Part shown: piece after piece, positions 1 through 13,539 of the stretch
How positions within the stretch are numbered: the stretch's first letter is position 1
Layout: each line of letters starts with the position of its first letter
Origin: Margaritifera margaritifera
Lineage: Eukaryota > Mollusca > Bivalvia > Unionida > Margaritiferidae
NCBI GenBank assembly: GCA_029931535.1
Contig: JAQPZY010000789.1
Coordinates: 124,001 to 188,000, forward strand
Direction of reading: 5' to 3'
DNA length: 64,000 nt
Translations under genes and position numbers: made by a program
Notes under the pieces: generated by a model
Seen by the model: the letters and a program-made list of their open reading frames with translations, nothing else
Database searches by the model: none
Told to the model about the DNA's origin: nothing

Positions 1-285
1 TTTATTTGGGGAACTGATAATTCATCCACTAGGGCGGGCATCTATGCCCATTTCCAAAAAAATGGCGTAAAAATAAGCTCTCTGGCCTTGTACCGCAGCA
101 AATCTGGAACCTTATATGCACGTATAAATGTTAATTCACAATATGCACAAATAGTAGAACCGGAAGATTTCTCCTGGCCCGATGGTATCATTTGCACTCA
201 CTGGAAATCTCCTGCTAAAAGGGTCAAATCACCTGTTCAAAACTACAATAATAGATTACATATTCCGTTTATTATATCTCACTAA
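1..285 (+). CDS. LINE ORF1 protein, C-terminal fragment
   Basis: The frame is open from the first base of the window to a TAA at 283-285, giving about 94 codons with no start in view, so the 5' part lies outside. The C-terminal stretch (GVKISSLALYRSKSGTLYAR, then a W-P-[DE]-G-[IV] type segment) looks like the basic nucleic-acid-binding end of LINE ORF1 proteins. ORF2 starts 12 bp downstream, which fits the usual ORF1/ORF2 arrangement. The identification rests mostly on position next to ORF2; the fold itself is not proven. Confidence 0.5.
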   Translation, partial: FIWGTDNSSTRAGIYAHFQKNGVKISSLALYRSKSGTLYARINVNSQYAQIVEPEDFSWPDGIICTHWKSPAKRVKSPVQNYNNRLHIPFIISH

Positions 286-297
286 CCATTTCCTTAT

Positions 298-3200
298 ATG
301 ATTTTTGAAACTACAATGTCAATTTTATTTTTTTACATATGTAAACTAAGTGTAACAATGGCTTTAAATTTACTTTTATGGAATGTCAGAGGCATAATAT
401 CATCAACAATATGTCTCGGCAATTTATTGGATCAGTATGACTGTGACATTGCATTCATAAATGAACACAAGCTTCGTCCACAAAATGCATCGTTTATGGA
501 TTCCATACATTCCAAATATGCAACTTTTACCTGTTGCCAGGAGACATCAGATCCCTTCGGGCCAATCAAATGTGGCAAATCAGGGGTCTCAATTATGATT
601 AAAAAACAACTGGAACAAAAAATTGTACCAATGGAAAACATAAACGACAGAATTATAGGTGCAAAGCTTGTTGGTCTCTCTCACAAACCTCTATACTTAA
701 TCTGTGTCTACATGCCCTCAGAGAACGATATTAAGCACTACCGTGAAATAATTGAGATTCTTGATGACTTGTACGAGCACCTCTCGGAAGAGGGGCATGT
801 CATTATTGCAGGTGACATGAACGCAAGTTTGATAGACTGCTCTAGAGTTAACGCCCGTAAATGTAAAGAATTAAAGGACTTCGTGGGCCGAAATCAGATA
901 AAGGCGATAAATACTGCACCAAACTGTATCGGTCCAAAATATTCATATGCCCCTTTTCAAACCATGCTCGATTACATATTGACTGACAGCATCGTTAGCT
1001 CCAGTGTTAAACGTTGTGAAATAATCCAGGAAGGTACAATTTCTACAGCATCAGACCACTTACCTGTATTCTGTTCAGTTCCGATCCAAAACAATATAAT
1101 CTCAAAGGCATCGAAACTGCACGACCTAATGGCATGGCACAAAGTCGGCAACAACGAGATTGGTCACTATCAAAACGCACTAGCACGTAACTTACAAGAC
1201 CGCCTAACAAGAGAGATTAACGGTCCGCACGAAATAGACCGACTGTGCACTGATATAACTGAATGCATGCTACAAGCTGAAAGAGATGCGCTTCCCATTA
1301 AGCGTTTTAACCCACACACGAAGCCATACTGGAATGAAACATTAAAGCGGAGTCATAAAATAGAACGTGAAGCACGCATATTCTGGGTGAAACAAGGCCA
1401 GCCAAGAGGCTTGCTGCACGAAACATATGTTCTATATAAAAAAGCAAAGCGTGAATTCAGGAACGCTCAACGAATAGCTAGTGAATCTTTTCTGAATAAC
1501 TCCCTGAATGAAATTCAAGAAGTAACCGAATGCGATTTACGCCTTTTTTTGGCATCTAATTAAAAAGAGCAAACCGAACAAACACAATTCTTGTGTTGAA
1601 ATTTGTTATGGTGGTAAGACCTATTCTGACCCACCTTCGGTAGCTGGTGTTTTTGCAGATTTTTTTTCTGAATTGTACACACCGAAAGATTATGATATTT
1701 ATGACAAAGACTTTTATAACTCAGTAGAGAAAACAATCTGTGATCTCAAACATTATTCTAAGAAGCACGTACATAGACAAGAAACTTTAGATGATGAAAT
1801 CTCTGAGCAAGAACTATGCAGCGCACTTCGTACGTTAAAAAAGTCGAAAGCTCCAAGTCATGATCACCTTCAAAATGAGCACCTTATCTATGATGGTCCT
1901 CAGCTAAATAAAACAATCTTAAAATTGTTCAACTCGATATTAAAGCATGAATATATACCAAGTACATGGAGAAGAGGTCTTACCGTGACCATCTACAAAG
2001 GTAATGGGAAAAGCAGAGCTGATCCCGATAGTTATCGGCCAATATCCTTGTTACCAGTGCCGTACAAATTATTTGAAAAAATTATGCAAGCAAAAATTAA
2101 TTACTTCTTGGTGACGAAGGAAACCATATTCCCTAATCCACAACAACAAGGCTTTCAAAAGAATCTAAGCTGCCTCACGGCCTCTTTTAATCTTCAAGAG
2201 GTCATTAATTATAACTCTGACTGTGGTAGCCCTACCTATGCTGCCTTTCTCGATACTCAAAAAGCCTTTGACACCATTTGGCACGCTGCTCTACTCTTGA
2301 AACTATATAATTTGAGAATTCGGGGGAAAATCTGGAGAATAATAGGGAATACATATCAAAGTGTACAAAGTGCAGTCGTAGTTAGCAAATACCAGTCTAG
2401 ATGGTTCGATATCAAGCGAGGCGTTAGACAATGAGGCATCCTGTCCTCATTTTTGTATCTGGTATTTATAGACGAGTTGCTACAGCACTTAGTAAAAAGC
2501 ACACTGGGATGTAAAATTGGACGTTTAGAGTGCTGCTGCCCTACGCTTGCAGATGACCTCACGTGCCTGTCAAATTCTCCAGATAACTTAGATAAAATGC
2601 TAGAAATTGTTCTCAAATATTCTAAAAAATGGAACTACAAACTAAACTCTACAAAGTCATATATTATAATATTTGGCAAGAGAAGAAATTCTAACTATAA
2701 GCTGTCTCTAACACTTGACGAAGAAATAATTACTGAAACTGACTCCGTCACTCACCTAGGAATACTATAGGATAGATCACGTCGTTCCATCAACCGCACC
2801 CGCAACGCTTGCAGAAGAGCAAGGCAGGTCTTTTTTGGTCTTGCAAACGTTGGGATGGGTACCCCAAACCTAAACCCCAAAACATCCGCGAGTTTATATA
2901 AGAAAAGCGTGATTCCAACTTTACTATATGGCTGCGAACTTTGGAATGAGCTTCAAAAATGCGATCTACTGGAGCTCAACAAGTTGCAACATTTTACAGC
3001 AAAAAGAATTCAGGGATTTCCTGAACAAACGCGGTCAGATATGTGTGAGTCAATGCTGGGACTAATAAGAATCACAACCGAAATTGATCGACGTAAACTT
3101 CTCTTCCTAGGTAAACTCTGCACCCTGTCCAATAACACCATCTCCAAACAAATATTCCTCATACGTCTTCACATGTATTTTGATAGCACCCAATCTGTAC

Positions 3201-3799
3201 AATCTGGTTTTATTCCAGATATTTGGAATTTACTTCAAAAGTATGAGCTTACAAATTTCCTCCTGAACTTCATTAATCAATCAATTTTCACTAACAAAAC
3301 TCAGTGGAAACAATTGGTCAACATGACTTTACTTGAAAAGGAAGAGACTACCTGGCGCGACAGAATCTATAGACATCCTGATTTTTCTAGATTCCAACAC
3401 TTACAAACACAAATCCGCCCTTCCAGTCTGTACTACATTGCGAGGAATAATTATGAACGCAAATTAACCAGGTTTATAGCATCCCTGGGGGTATTAAAGC
3501 CAGGCCATGACGTTACTCACTGTCAAAAATGTGGTCAACAGTATACCGACCTCCTTCAGCATGTGGTCACATCATGTATATTAACAATTCAAATTGCCAA
3601 CGACTTTCACTGGTATGTGTTGGACAAATTTGGACTTGAACTACACATAGAACTTACCCAAAGTAACGACGAATCACAGTTGCTAAAACTGTTAAGAACT
3701 GACATTGAAAGTAGACTTGACAAAACACAATTTCACCAGTTTCAGATCTGTTCATTCCAATTTCTCGTCCTTGTATCACGAGTGTACTTCATAGCCTGA
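298..3799 (+). pseudogene. LINE ORF2: AP-type endonuclease and reverse transcriptase, broken
   Basis: This encodes the enzyme for target-primed reverse transcription. The N-terminal endonuclease begins LLLWNVRG (the ATG at 358 is a likely start) and shows INEHKL, AGDMNA and SDHLPVF, the expected Asn, Glu, Asp and SDH positions. The RT part has YRPISLLPV, FLDTQKAFDTIWH and ADDL for palm motifs, then a C-terminal Cys/His segment (CQKCGQQY...H) near 3,520-3,570. Lesions: a frame change at the T-run about 1,549-1,556, TGA at 2,432-2,434 just before the GILS motif, and TAG at 2,768-2,770. The three RT pieces share one frame, so few lesions separate it from an open gene, which suggests a fairly young copy. 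Confidence 0.93.
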
Positions 3800-4214
3800 A
3801 GACCAAACATGTGTCAAAAGCAAAAATTTTCAGTTCAGCTCCTGCCAAAACTCTCTACCTATATGACCTTACTTTAAAAACAAAGTCATTATCATTAATG
3901 GATCAGTACCGTAATAAAAAGTTGGGGTATTTTTTTTTTTTTTTTTGGGGGGGGGGTTCCCTATAGATTTATGTACAAAGATTATGTGCCATTTTGTATG
4001 TGTGCATGTATTTCCTAACTATTGATATTGTATTTGTGTCTTCCTCATCTGTATTATTGTAATATGTATCACTGACTTTCTGGAATGTTTTCCGAAATCT
4101 TCAATGTAAATTGTTAAATGTATCTCTCTCTCTTCTATTTTCTATGTTTGTAAATGAACTCTCCTTATGGAGGAAATAAAGATTGATTGATTGGATTGTA
4201 TTAATGGCATGGCC

Positions 4215-6198
4215 GTTATTTAAATGTCACCAGTATCATGACTTGTGTTCATCATCGCTCCATTGATCCAATGCAAAACTTTTACCTACTTTATTTCTAG
4301 TCAATATTTGATATTTAATGTGAGGGTTGGTGTCTGCATGCTTAGCAACGTATGAATCCCGTCAGTCTTCTTATCATATATAAAACCATTATTTGATAAT
4401 TCAAGTTTTCGCCATCATTTTGCCACGTGGGAGCCTATCTCACTTACGAGGAGTAAGTGTAAAAGGCAAGGTAGCCTTATTTATTAAATCTGGGTCTTTA
4501 TGGCCAAATAACGTGTACTTGCCAAATTTGATGCAGCCGTTCCTAACGAATATAATTATATGGATCATCAAACCTGATATGAAAGTGAACTTGATAAATG
4601 TGTGCCTTTGGACTTATTGGTTAACAATCTAAGTGAGTGAATGATTGACTGATGGGCAGACTGGCTAATCCGTTTACTTACCAAATATATAGATACAGAT
4701 TTCTTGATAAAAGTAATTGGTTTTATTATGTTAGCAACGCCAGTAGGTTATTTAGTGCCAATACAAGTGGAGTAATGTTCCTTGCCCAACAACCCATCAC
4801 AGTAGCCGACAGCGAGGTTTCGAAACAGCTCTCTGCGGTTATGGATCTAACACGCTAAAAACCTGTCTCCATTGATCGCCTCTTACGACATGCAGGAGGG
4901 TGCAGCGGGCTTTTCTACATCCCCGAGTCCGCAAAGTGTAAAAGTAATTGGGGGCTAAGAACCAACTTCTTATATATATATATATATATGTTCGTGACTG
5001 CAAATAAGATGTTTCTTTGACCTGTTCTAATCTTAGTTAAAATACCAAATGCATAAATATAAGTCTCAAGAAGTTTATGTTTTTACTTTCTTTCGTCCTC
5101 TTCATTGGAAAGTATATTATATGATAGAAAATGATTTCACCATAAAATGTTTTCCGATATATTATTGCATAAGTATTATATGTTTTCAGATATAGTATTG
5201 CATAAGTATTAGACAAATCTGGACTGAAAACACAGGAATTAAGGTTATTCAAGGAGCACTTAAAGTAACACATTCATAAAACTATGTATGACAGTCAATT
5301 AACAGTAACTCTTGCAGTAAAAAGAAAATGTTACCTACGTATGGATATCAATAGGTGATTGAAGACTATTTTGTTGTTTGTCATCGTAAGAAAATGAAAG
5401 CGCATAGGAATAAAAAAATGCAATTTATTCAGTCTTGAGATTATATAGAATATGTTCGAGAAATCGGAATAAAAACGCAACAAATGCATACTACTCAGCG
5501 ACAAGATTAGAGTACTGTTTCATAAAATGTTAGCTCTAGAGGTGTCAGATGAGTAGTTATAAGTAATGCAATTAACAGGAAATAAATTCGTGTTTATTGA
5601 TGAAAATCATGTTTTACAACGCTTATTGGGAAAAAACTGCTGCATTACTGAGAGCAAGTGTAAAGATTTCCATGCAGAACTAGGACAGTAAATTTCCTAA
5701 TTCAGTTTCAGTTGTATTGTATTTTAATGTCAATATAGTATGGGCACTGTTGCCGCATAAAGCGTTGACCATGGTGCATGTTTTAGTTATGTCAGATGAT
5801 TGTGTCATGTTTAGTTTCATTCACTTGGTCATCCGACTTGCTATGACACATGCAAAGTGATGATAGTAGGAACTCACTTATCTCATGTTTTACGTCCGTG
5901 GTTCCAGTATATACAGTTTCACGTACCAGTTTATACACTTCCAAGTGCCAGTATATTCAGTTATATTTTTCAGTATACTTTTATTGCTTCACTAATTATC
6001 TGGATGCTGTCTCCTTTACGATAGTAATCTTTTAGCAGTAGATGTATATAATAATAACATACGTTCTTTTATTTCTATCATCTGTTTTTGATGGAGTAAT
6101 TTGTTAAATTAGATAATTCCAAATGTGTTCCTACATTACGATTAGGTCAGAACAAATTCACAAAACAATGTTATCAGAATAATATAGTCTGTTTCAAA
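4215..6198. repeat. 2-kb dispersed repeat, copy 1
   Basis: Long collinear similarity by eye to 35,212-37,186 in the same orientation. Shared landmarks include TTCATCATNGCTCCAT, TATTTCTAGTCAATATTTG, GCAACGTATGAAT, GGGCAGACTGGCTAAT, the SINE-like block near 4,716-4,870, GTTCGTGACTGC and a final ATATAGTCTGTTTCAA. Both copies carry small indels and substitutions throughout and different AT-microsatellite lengths. No credible ORF exceeds background. It could be a non-autonomous transposon or an old segmental duplication; no terminal repeats were found by eye. Confidence 0.8.
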
Positions 6199-6734
6199 TT
6201 GCGATCCTTTTGACTTGATGAATTTGTGTTTCTTCGAACAATAAAATGTCAACTGAATCACTCTTTCTGAAATGTATACCGATGCTCAATATTGTTATAG
6301 TAAGTAGTTATGATTCTTACTATTTACTGGAATAAATTTAAAATCCAAACAAAGTGTCTTCAGTACAAAATTCTAAGCTAGAATTAGCATATACCTTCAG
6401 TTTTATCGTTCCTTTCCATTACCAGAATTATCATAAAATTAATTCCATGAAGTCACCGGTGATTCTGAAAGCAAGATTACTTGCATATCTTTGCTGTAAA
6501 ATTCCATTAGAAACTGATGCAAATACATGTAATATATAAACCATGTTGAGAATTCAACTAAAACAAAATACGTACATTCGAAAAAAATCGAAAGTATAAA
6601 TTATTCCCCTTAGCATAAGCAATATCACCCATTATTGACTTTAGTATGAACAATTTTGAATGAAATGTAACCGACAATCTATCAAAAGTTCTGTTGGTTG
6701 AAAAATATCATGACTGAAGACTAGTGTCAATTTG

Positions 6735-6800
<66 letters not shown>

Positions 6801-8008
6801 CTATGAACAACATATTTTCATAATCCTGACTGACAAAATATTTTGGGGTGGGTGGGTTGGGGAGCGTCTTTCATATTTTATTTTGCTTTGACTTTATGTT
6901 TTTTTTTTATTATTTGGTAAAAATGTTTTGTTCTTTATTTTGTTTTGTTTTTTGTTTTGTTTCTCTTGTTTTCTATTGCAAAAACATCGTCAGAAATCTA
7001 CATATGATCAATTTCGTTATCGCACTGGAGACATTAATCCCAGTAACTGTATCTTGTAGCAAGCTTCCTCTGTTTGGAGGCAAAAAGAACATTTTAGTAT
7101 TTAAAACTGGTTGCGTATATATCAGTATTCACATATTTACATCACGATGATCCAATGATGGTATTAAGTTATGTGGGATCTAAGGATGGTATCGAGTTAT
7201 CTGACATAATAATCATTACGTAATGTCTATGAACAGATGAGAGTAAAGATTTCGCATAGATAATTGAGAGAAACTGAAATCGCACTTTTTTGTCGTCTTG
7301 AATCAAATCTGTTCATAAATATTATGTTATAAAAATAACGTTATTGAAATTGCACTTTTTCCGTTACACAATGAACGTTCTGTTGTAGATTTCGTTAAGG
7401 TCCTACATCTAAAATTAGAAGACACTGGCACCTTTTATTAACCCTTAGCATCCAATTCTGTAGACATACTCAACCATAATTGAATTTTAACACTTCAACA
7501 TTTTATTAAATGAAGAGTTAAGGCTCCAGTCAGTCTCCTTTAATAGATTCAGCCTAGCAAGTACTGACCACAAACTATTTTTGAATTTCAAAATCGTACT
7601 TCCATCACGATCTTCATATAAAAAAGGATTCAACAATACTATCTGTTTCGATTTCAGCATCATACTGAATACATTCGTTATTGCCGGAAGGTCAGGTGTG
7701 ACCTCCCTAAGGTAATGCTATGTGTGTCTTTTTTTTCTCTTGTTTGTTAATGTATAAACAGCGAGAAAGTAATCACAAGATTAGTATTAGCCTTTCTTAC
7801 TCTAATGTAAGCAACATTCCCCATATTTTTAAATATATACCAAGAAGGAATAATCACTTTCTTGGAAAAAGAAACATTTGATTTCTTTACAGCGGCCAAT
7901 ACTATGTTTGTACAAGATTATACAATTCTTAGCATTGAATGCATTTGATAAAGCATGATTAGAGACAAATCATTCTATCAATATATCCACAATGGCTTAA
8001 TGATAAAC
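6199..8008. other. No gene seen; (TA)n microsatellite
   Basis: AT-rich sequence without a convincing ORF or RNA. It contains a pure TA microsatellite at about 6,738-6,796 and a T/G-rich stretch at 6,843-6,970 that produces a spurious low-complexity ORF. Confidence 0.6.
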
Positions 8009-8135
8009 ATGGCAGACTCGTGGTCTGACGGGTACGGGTTCCAAACCTGCCATTGGATTAGCCCAGGTCTTCTTCTGTGATATAACATTGGCTGAGGCAC
8101 AAGACAAATAGATTGGGCGACGGTTGACTACAATG
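8009..8135 (+). mobile_element. tRNA-derived SINE-like fragment
   Basis: A short tRNA-like head: an A-box-like GTGGTCTGACGG segment is followed by GGGTTCCAAACCTGCC near 8,036-8,052, close to the Pol III B-box consensus GGTTCNANNCC. The following segment (CCCAGGTCTTCTTCTGTG, GGCTGAGGCACAAGAC) looks like a SINE body. No intact cloverleaf is seen, so this is not called a tRNA gene. Confidence 0.4.
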
Positions 8136-11100
8136 AACAGTACCACATGAATGTTTTATGTGCAAATTATGTATGGGGTGAAGGTTATCTATATGTCAAA
8201 AGTAATGTTTGAGTAAAGCAAGGGGATACAAATCATTAATGTGTCAACATGTTGGATAATAGTTGGTTTATATTATGTAAGTCTCGATCAGTTGTATAAC
8301 CCGGATATTATAGATTCATTATTAAGAATCGAACGTGAGTATCACCTTTGTTATTTTTTTTTATGAAGGAGCACATGAAACCTGCATCTGCTACTTCTAC
8401 CGCATTTGTGAATACTTGCAAAAATATGGACTAACTGCATATTCATTATTGGTAAGACTATGCAACTATAGATATATAAAAGAATGTGTCCAATGATAAA
8501 AGGACGAGTTGTACAATGTCGTATCACCATATATCTTCCATTATCTAATTGCTTTATACCGATTTCAGATCACACCTGATCATACAAAGCTAAAGTGTAT
8601 CCGCAGATAAAATAAGAGACAGTCTCTCTCAGATTTTGTTAACTTACATATTTTACTCATTATCGAAATCATTCAAGAGTACTTTGATCATAAACAACTT
8701 ATGGCCAACTTTAGTTAAATTCAAATATGTTTGCTCTCTAAAAGGGTTCGGAACCAGAATGATGTAATGTTCTCACCGTGCTCGGTTCATATCTCCCAAA
8801 AAATTGCAAAATGTTGCAAATTACTTTTATTATTAAATAACTTTTTTATCTAATGCGTAGTTCCCTATTGCAAAAACTTCGGTCAATTTTAAGCAATTTT
8901 AAAAGCAAAACTTTAAAAGAATGCTTCAGTATAACATGCTCGTGTTTTTCTCGCAAGTATTCGGTGAATTTAGACCTAAACTATAATTAAAAAACTTTTA
9001 GCCATTTTAATTATTGTAAATTAAAAAATTACATTCTCGATTCTGTGGATCGCAAGTGTGCATATTTTATTTTAAAAAAATATTAGGCTAAAGATTTGCA
9101 TAAATGTATAATTATGTATTGCCCCCATACTATATCAGTAGTGTTATGATACATACGCACGTAAAGACGAATTACAAACCATAATCCTTGAGTTGGTCTA
9201 TCTATAGGATGAGCTAAATTTGGAAACAAATGTGAATGAAGACAAGAAAAAGAGAAGAAACAAACCCCACAGACACACTTTAAACTCAATAAGTTCGGGG
9301 CCTTGTTATATCCAAATAATTGCGCTTTTGCGCATCACGTGTAATTTGATGTCCCTGGACAGAGTGATATCCTACACGGAGTAAGAGAGACGTTGGCTTA
9401 TGAAATTCTAGCGACATATATATTTTGTTGAATTTATGTCAGAGGTTGTTTCTTAGCCGCTAAATGCGCCAAAAGATTTTAACTAGCGAAAAACTATCAT
9501 CAAAAACAACAAACATTACTTCGATGGAAGCTTGTTCATATTTGCTAGAGTCATTACCGTTTAAGATGTTTTTCTTGGTGAACTAAAAGTGTCTGGAAAA
9601 TTATAATACTCTGCAATTTCAGCTTAAACAATTACAGAAAGAATCAAACGACGAGAAGAAACAGAATGATGAAGAGATTAAAAATTTAGTTGATGACTTT
9701 AAAACTGGTATGATACAGTAGTTAATCAAATTAACTAACTAGCTAGCAAACGAATGGTAATACTTTGTGACAGTTACAAAAAAATAATAATTTAACAGAA
9801 ATAACAAGATAGATAGATGAAAACAAAAACAAAATAAGTGTAAGTAAAAGTTTGATTTAGATCCATGTAAACGACCTACGCTTTAACTATTAGTGACATA
9901 GGTGACAAGATTATATCACTGAAAGATCAGGATTAACAAACTCGAAAACAATTTAACTTGCAACTGGTATCAAAGAATTCAGAGAGCGAAGCGAAGTTCC
10001 TAGATATAGCAAGGATTGAGTGATAGTGTATTATATTGGTATAGTCCAATGAATAATTAGACAGAAGGGTGAAACGATTAAAAATAGATTAAATGACATA
10101 GAACAAAGATTTCAAAAGAAATATATGCTTTCAAAGCAAATTTATAAAAAGGAACATCTCGATACTGTATTAAAAAAAAAACTTGAGCATTAAGTGGATG
10201 TTCAATTTATTATATTCGGAACGAAATGTTGATCACCATGACCATAAAATCCGTACTTAACAGAACGTATTTTTAATCAATATTTCCTGCTACATCTTGA
10301 TCTGGGTCGTTTTTATTGAAGTCTTAAAAAAACAGATGAGAATAGTATTCAGATATATTACAAAAAACAAGTAGTTTATATTTTGTATATTTGTCATTTA
10401 GATTACACTCTATATTAGCAGCACCTCTGTATTTTCCTGTAAAGTGATCCTGGTCTCTTACTATGTAGGTGATTCAGAATAAAAATAATTGTATATACTT
10501 TTTGCAAAGATATTTTATTGTGCCTTGTACTTACGTAATATATGTTGAATTCTGACTCCTTTATTCCACAATTATCATTAGCATCGATACTTGTTCCCAT
10601 CATACACAATACGCGGTTATCTCATTTTCTGCCTGTCGTTCTAATTATCCTTATAAGTTCGTATACTGTTATGTAGACATTAATAGATATATTGAACTTT
10701 TGTCTCAATAATATTTAAGTCTGTTATGTTTATTGGACATTTATTAAACCAGTGTCATATATGTCAGGGTTATATTTTTGTGGTCTACATGAATGATCTA
10801 CTGGGGTTTTTATAATAGATTCTATTGCATCAAAAGTATGTATTGTCTTTATATTCACATTAAAGCAGGTTTGTATTTTTGTATCCAGTCTGGTAAATCT
10901 GTTTCAGTCTCACCGTATTGGTTGATATATATCTATCTGTACCATTGGATAATTTATTCAGAACAAAATAAAGTGTATCATGTCTTATTTCCTGGCTTAA
11001 TTTTGTATCTAGTATATCAAAAATATTTTTAACTTTCTTTCCATTTCATTGTTGTTCATTATATTTACATGCAATGTTCTGTGGTACCAATCTGTATCAT

Positions 11101-13539
11101 GCGATACGCTATACTAGTATTCACTCACTCTAAGTTTAATCGATAAATCTATAAATCTAGCTGGAATTTTACAGGGGCCACAAGCTTCAATTGCTTAATT
11201 TATTATGTTCTTTATATTTGGTTCAACTTCTTCAACAAATAATCCAATATCCTGATTAGTTTAATTATTTCCTGCTTCAAATCTTTACTTCTTTAAATGC
11301 CTATTACATGAGTCCTGCAGCATGTTTGCGAAAGTTTCTTTATTTATTTATTTATTTTTTTTATATATATTTGTTGCATAGAAGGCTTCAATACAGTATT
11401 TATGCAGGAGATACATGTTTTATATTTAATATACTACTAATATTTTCAGTTCAAAATTCAATATAAAAGTTTGTTATTTATGATTGAATAATAAGTCTCT
11501 TTTACCGTTCTTTTCACAGTCACATATAATTATTTTCTGGTTGTATTCTCTGATTTTGGCATTTCCTCCATGTTAAGACCAGTGTAATTTTGTAATATTC
11601 GCACAATGTTTAGACTTTTTGTGGATTGTATTCAACGTTCCAGTTGGTAAATAGTCTTAGTTTCACCACAATGAGACATCAAAGTCAGTTACCTTTCACT
11701 GAATCGAATAGGCTGCGCACCAAAAACGAGACACAGCACGTTTCTTATCTTGACTTTTAATAGGTCTCTGTCATTTTTTTAGTTATATTTTCCTTAAGGA
11801 GAAAATATGCTGCAACACTAACATTTTTTAGGGATAAACAATGTTTGTATAAACTTAAATGTCAAATATTGTCATTGCAGTGTCAAAACCTATGATACTT
11901 TCATGCTTACGTGCAATATGTAAATAGATAAATACATACCTAAGTAATTAATTAAAAATCGTTTTTAGCTCTGCAATACTCCTCGTTTAGTATAATCTTG
12001 TATATGTTATATCTAATACTATTTCTTAATATAAAATTCGAATTTTTATTTGTGAAATTAAATGCATCATCATCAGATAATGAACATAATGATGACGATT
12101 ACGATAACGATAATAAATAATTTTATTATAGTTGTCGTTTTTGTTTCTGTTCTTGTTCTTAATTGACGACATTAGAGTTCAATATACAAAACATGTCATC
12201 AAATTACAAGAGGGTTATGAAATGAAGACGGTATTTAGTCTTGGTGTATTCGGTTGGTTTTTCACATAGGTCACAAGTTAAGTTTCATTATCGTTCATAA
12301 AGTGGCATTTATCACAGACCTTGAATATTTTCCATATTGATTTTGAAGTGTTTCCTTAAGACGTTTTCACACTTAACCCACGGTTTAAAGAGTCTGGGTG
12401 TATTTGTACAAACATTATATGATGTATAACATTTACATAATAATAATGATAAGAGGAAGAAGAAGAATAATAAATAGATAAATAAATAAATACAATTTGT
12501 GACACGAATGCTTAACGACTATGACACTGAATGATTGGTATAATAATAAACATTTGATATCGTTAATTAATTAATAAAATGGTAATTTCAAAATAAAGGA
12601 AAGATGTGAATCTGTGCAAGTATAACTTCACACGATTGATCTGAAATTTTCGACTAGCATATGATCTAAAATATTTGATTTTCATTATTTGTTTATTTTT
12701 TATTTATTTTTCTATAAACATTTTGCACCTTTTCACATCAAAAATATAAAGTCTTAATATTAAAATAATTCTGAATCTAATAATATTATACTGGCTAGTA
12801 TACATAGACCTTGTCTTGAGTACGATTAGAATGTAAATGGATGGCGATTTTACAAAATCAAATTTGAAAGAAAACAATTACTTATTGCAAAATATTAACT
12901 TTCGCTTACCATACTATAAAAGCGACGCTTGGTATTTCAAAATTATATTAGGGAAGGATTAAAGTTAATCCGCATGATATGGACCGGCTTTTCGGCAATT
13001 TCTTATCGAGAAATAACTGTCTGATGAAGGCCATTGTAACTTGCAATATTCTTATCTACTTATACGACTTCAGTTCTTTACAACAGATTCAAACGTTAGT
13101 ATTTTTCTCTAAAATAATTTCACCATACACACCAAGTAATATTTCTACGTCGTCAATTATTTTACTTGTTTTTGCCTGTTAAGACTCACTAAAATTGTAA
13201 ACTGGTAAAACTGAACCTATTTCCTCAAAAATATTGATAATGTTCTTTCCTAATTTTATCATTAACTCCTTGTCAATTTCTGAGCAGAAATATCAATATT
13301 TATTGGTAACGATAATTTAAATTATATTATTGTCTAAAATAAAAATAAGACAGTACTATCATTTGAGAACTTTTTAGTGGTATGTTTTGATCATGCAAGA
13401 TGTCTCTTATCTGTGTTCATAATAATTTGTTAGATTTATATTGATGTGGCTATGTGAATTTTAGAGCAACCAAATTTGTATGTTCTATTTATTTTAGCGA
13501 TATAATATTTTCATTAGTTTTCAACTATTAAACGAATCA
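8136..13539. other. No gene recognised
   Basis: About 5.4 kb of AT-rich DNA with only short background ORFs. A possible coiled-coil exon at 9,623-9,707 is listed separately. I see no RNA gene, LTR or transposase motif. Confidence 0.5.
9623..9707 (+). other. Possible orphan exon (coiled-coil, weak)
   Basis: An 85-bp open block lies between a pyrimidine-poor acceptor TTTCAG and a donor G|GTATGA. It encodes LKQLQKESNDEKKQ and further charged residues. A block beginning similarly (LEQLQK) at 19,392-19,442 also sits between CAG and GTAATA but has an in-frame TGA. They could be exons of one coiled-coil host gene or a chance resemblance. RNA evidence would decide. Confidence 0.2.

Larger units (their letters stand above)
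1..4195 (+). mobile_element. Non-LTR retrotransposon (LINE), 5' end outside window
   Basis: One LINE copy fills this stretch: the end of an ORF1, then a 3.5-kb endonuclease plus reverse-transcriptase ORF2, then about 400 bp of 3' UTR. The 3' end has AATAAA followed by a short GATT tandem tail near 4,175-4,195, a terminus type seen in CR1/L2/Jockey-like LINEs. The UTR holds a T-run followed by a G-run near 3,930-3,957. The order EN-RT and the absence of LTRs define the class; the exact clade is inference. It is probably immobile because ORF2 carries a frameshift and two nonsense codons. Confidence 0.9.

Noticed and set aside
6848..7150. 100-residue F-rich ORF
   Set aside because: Low-complexity T/G-rich DNA; no start context, domain or neighbour support.
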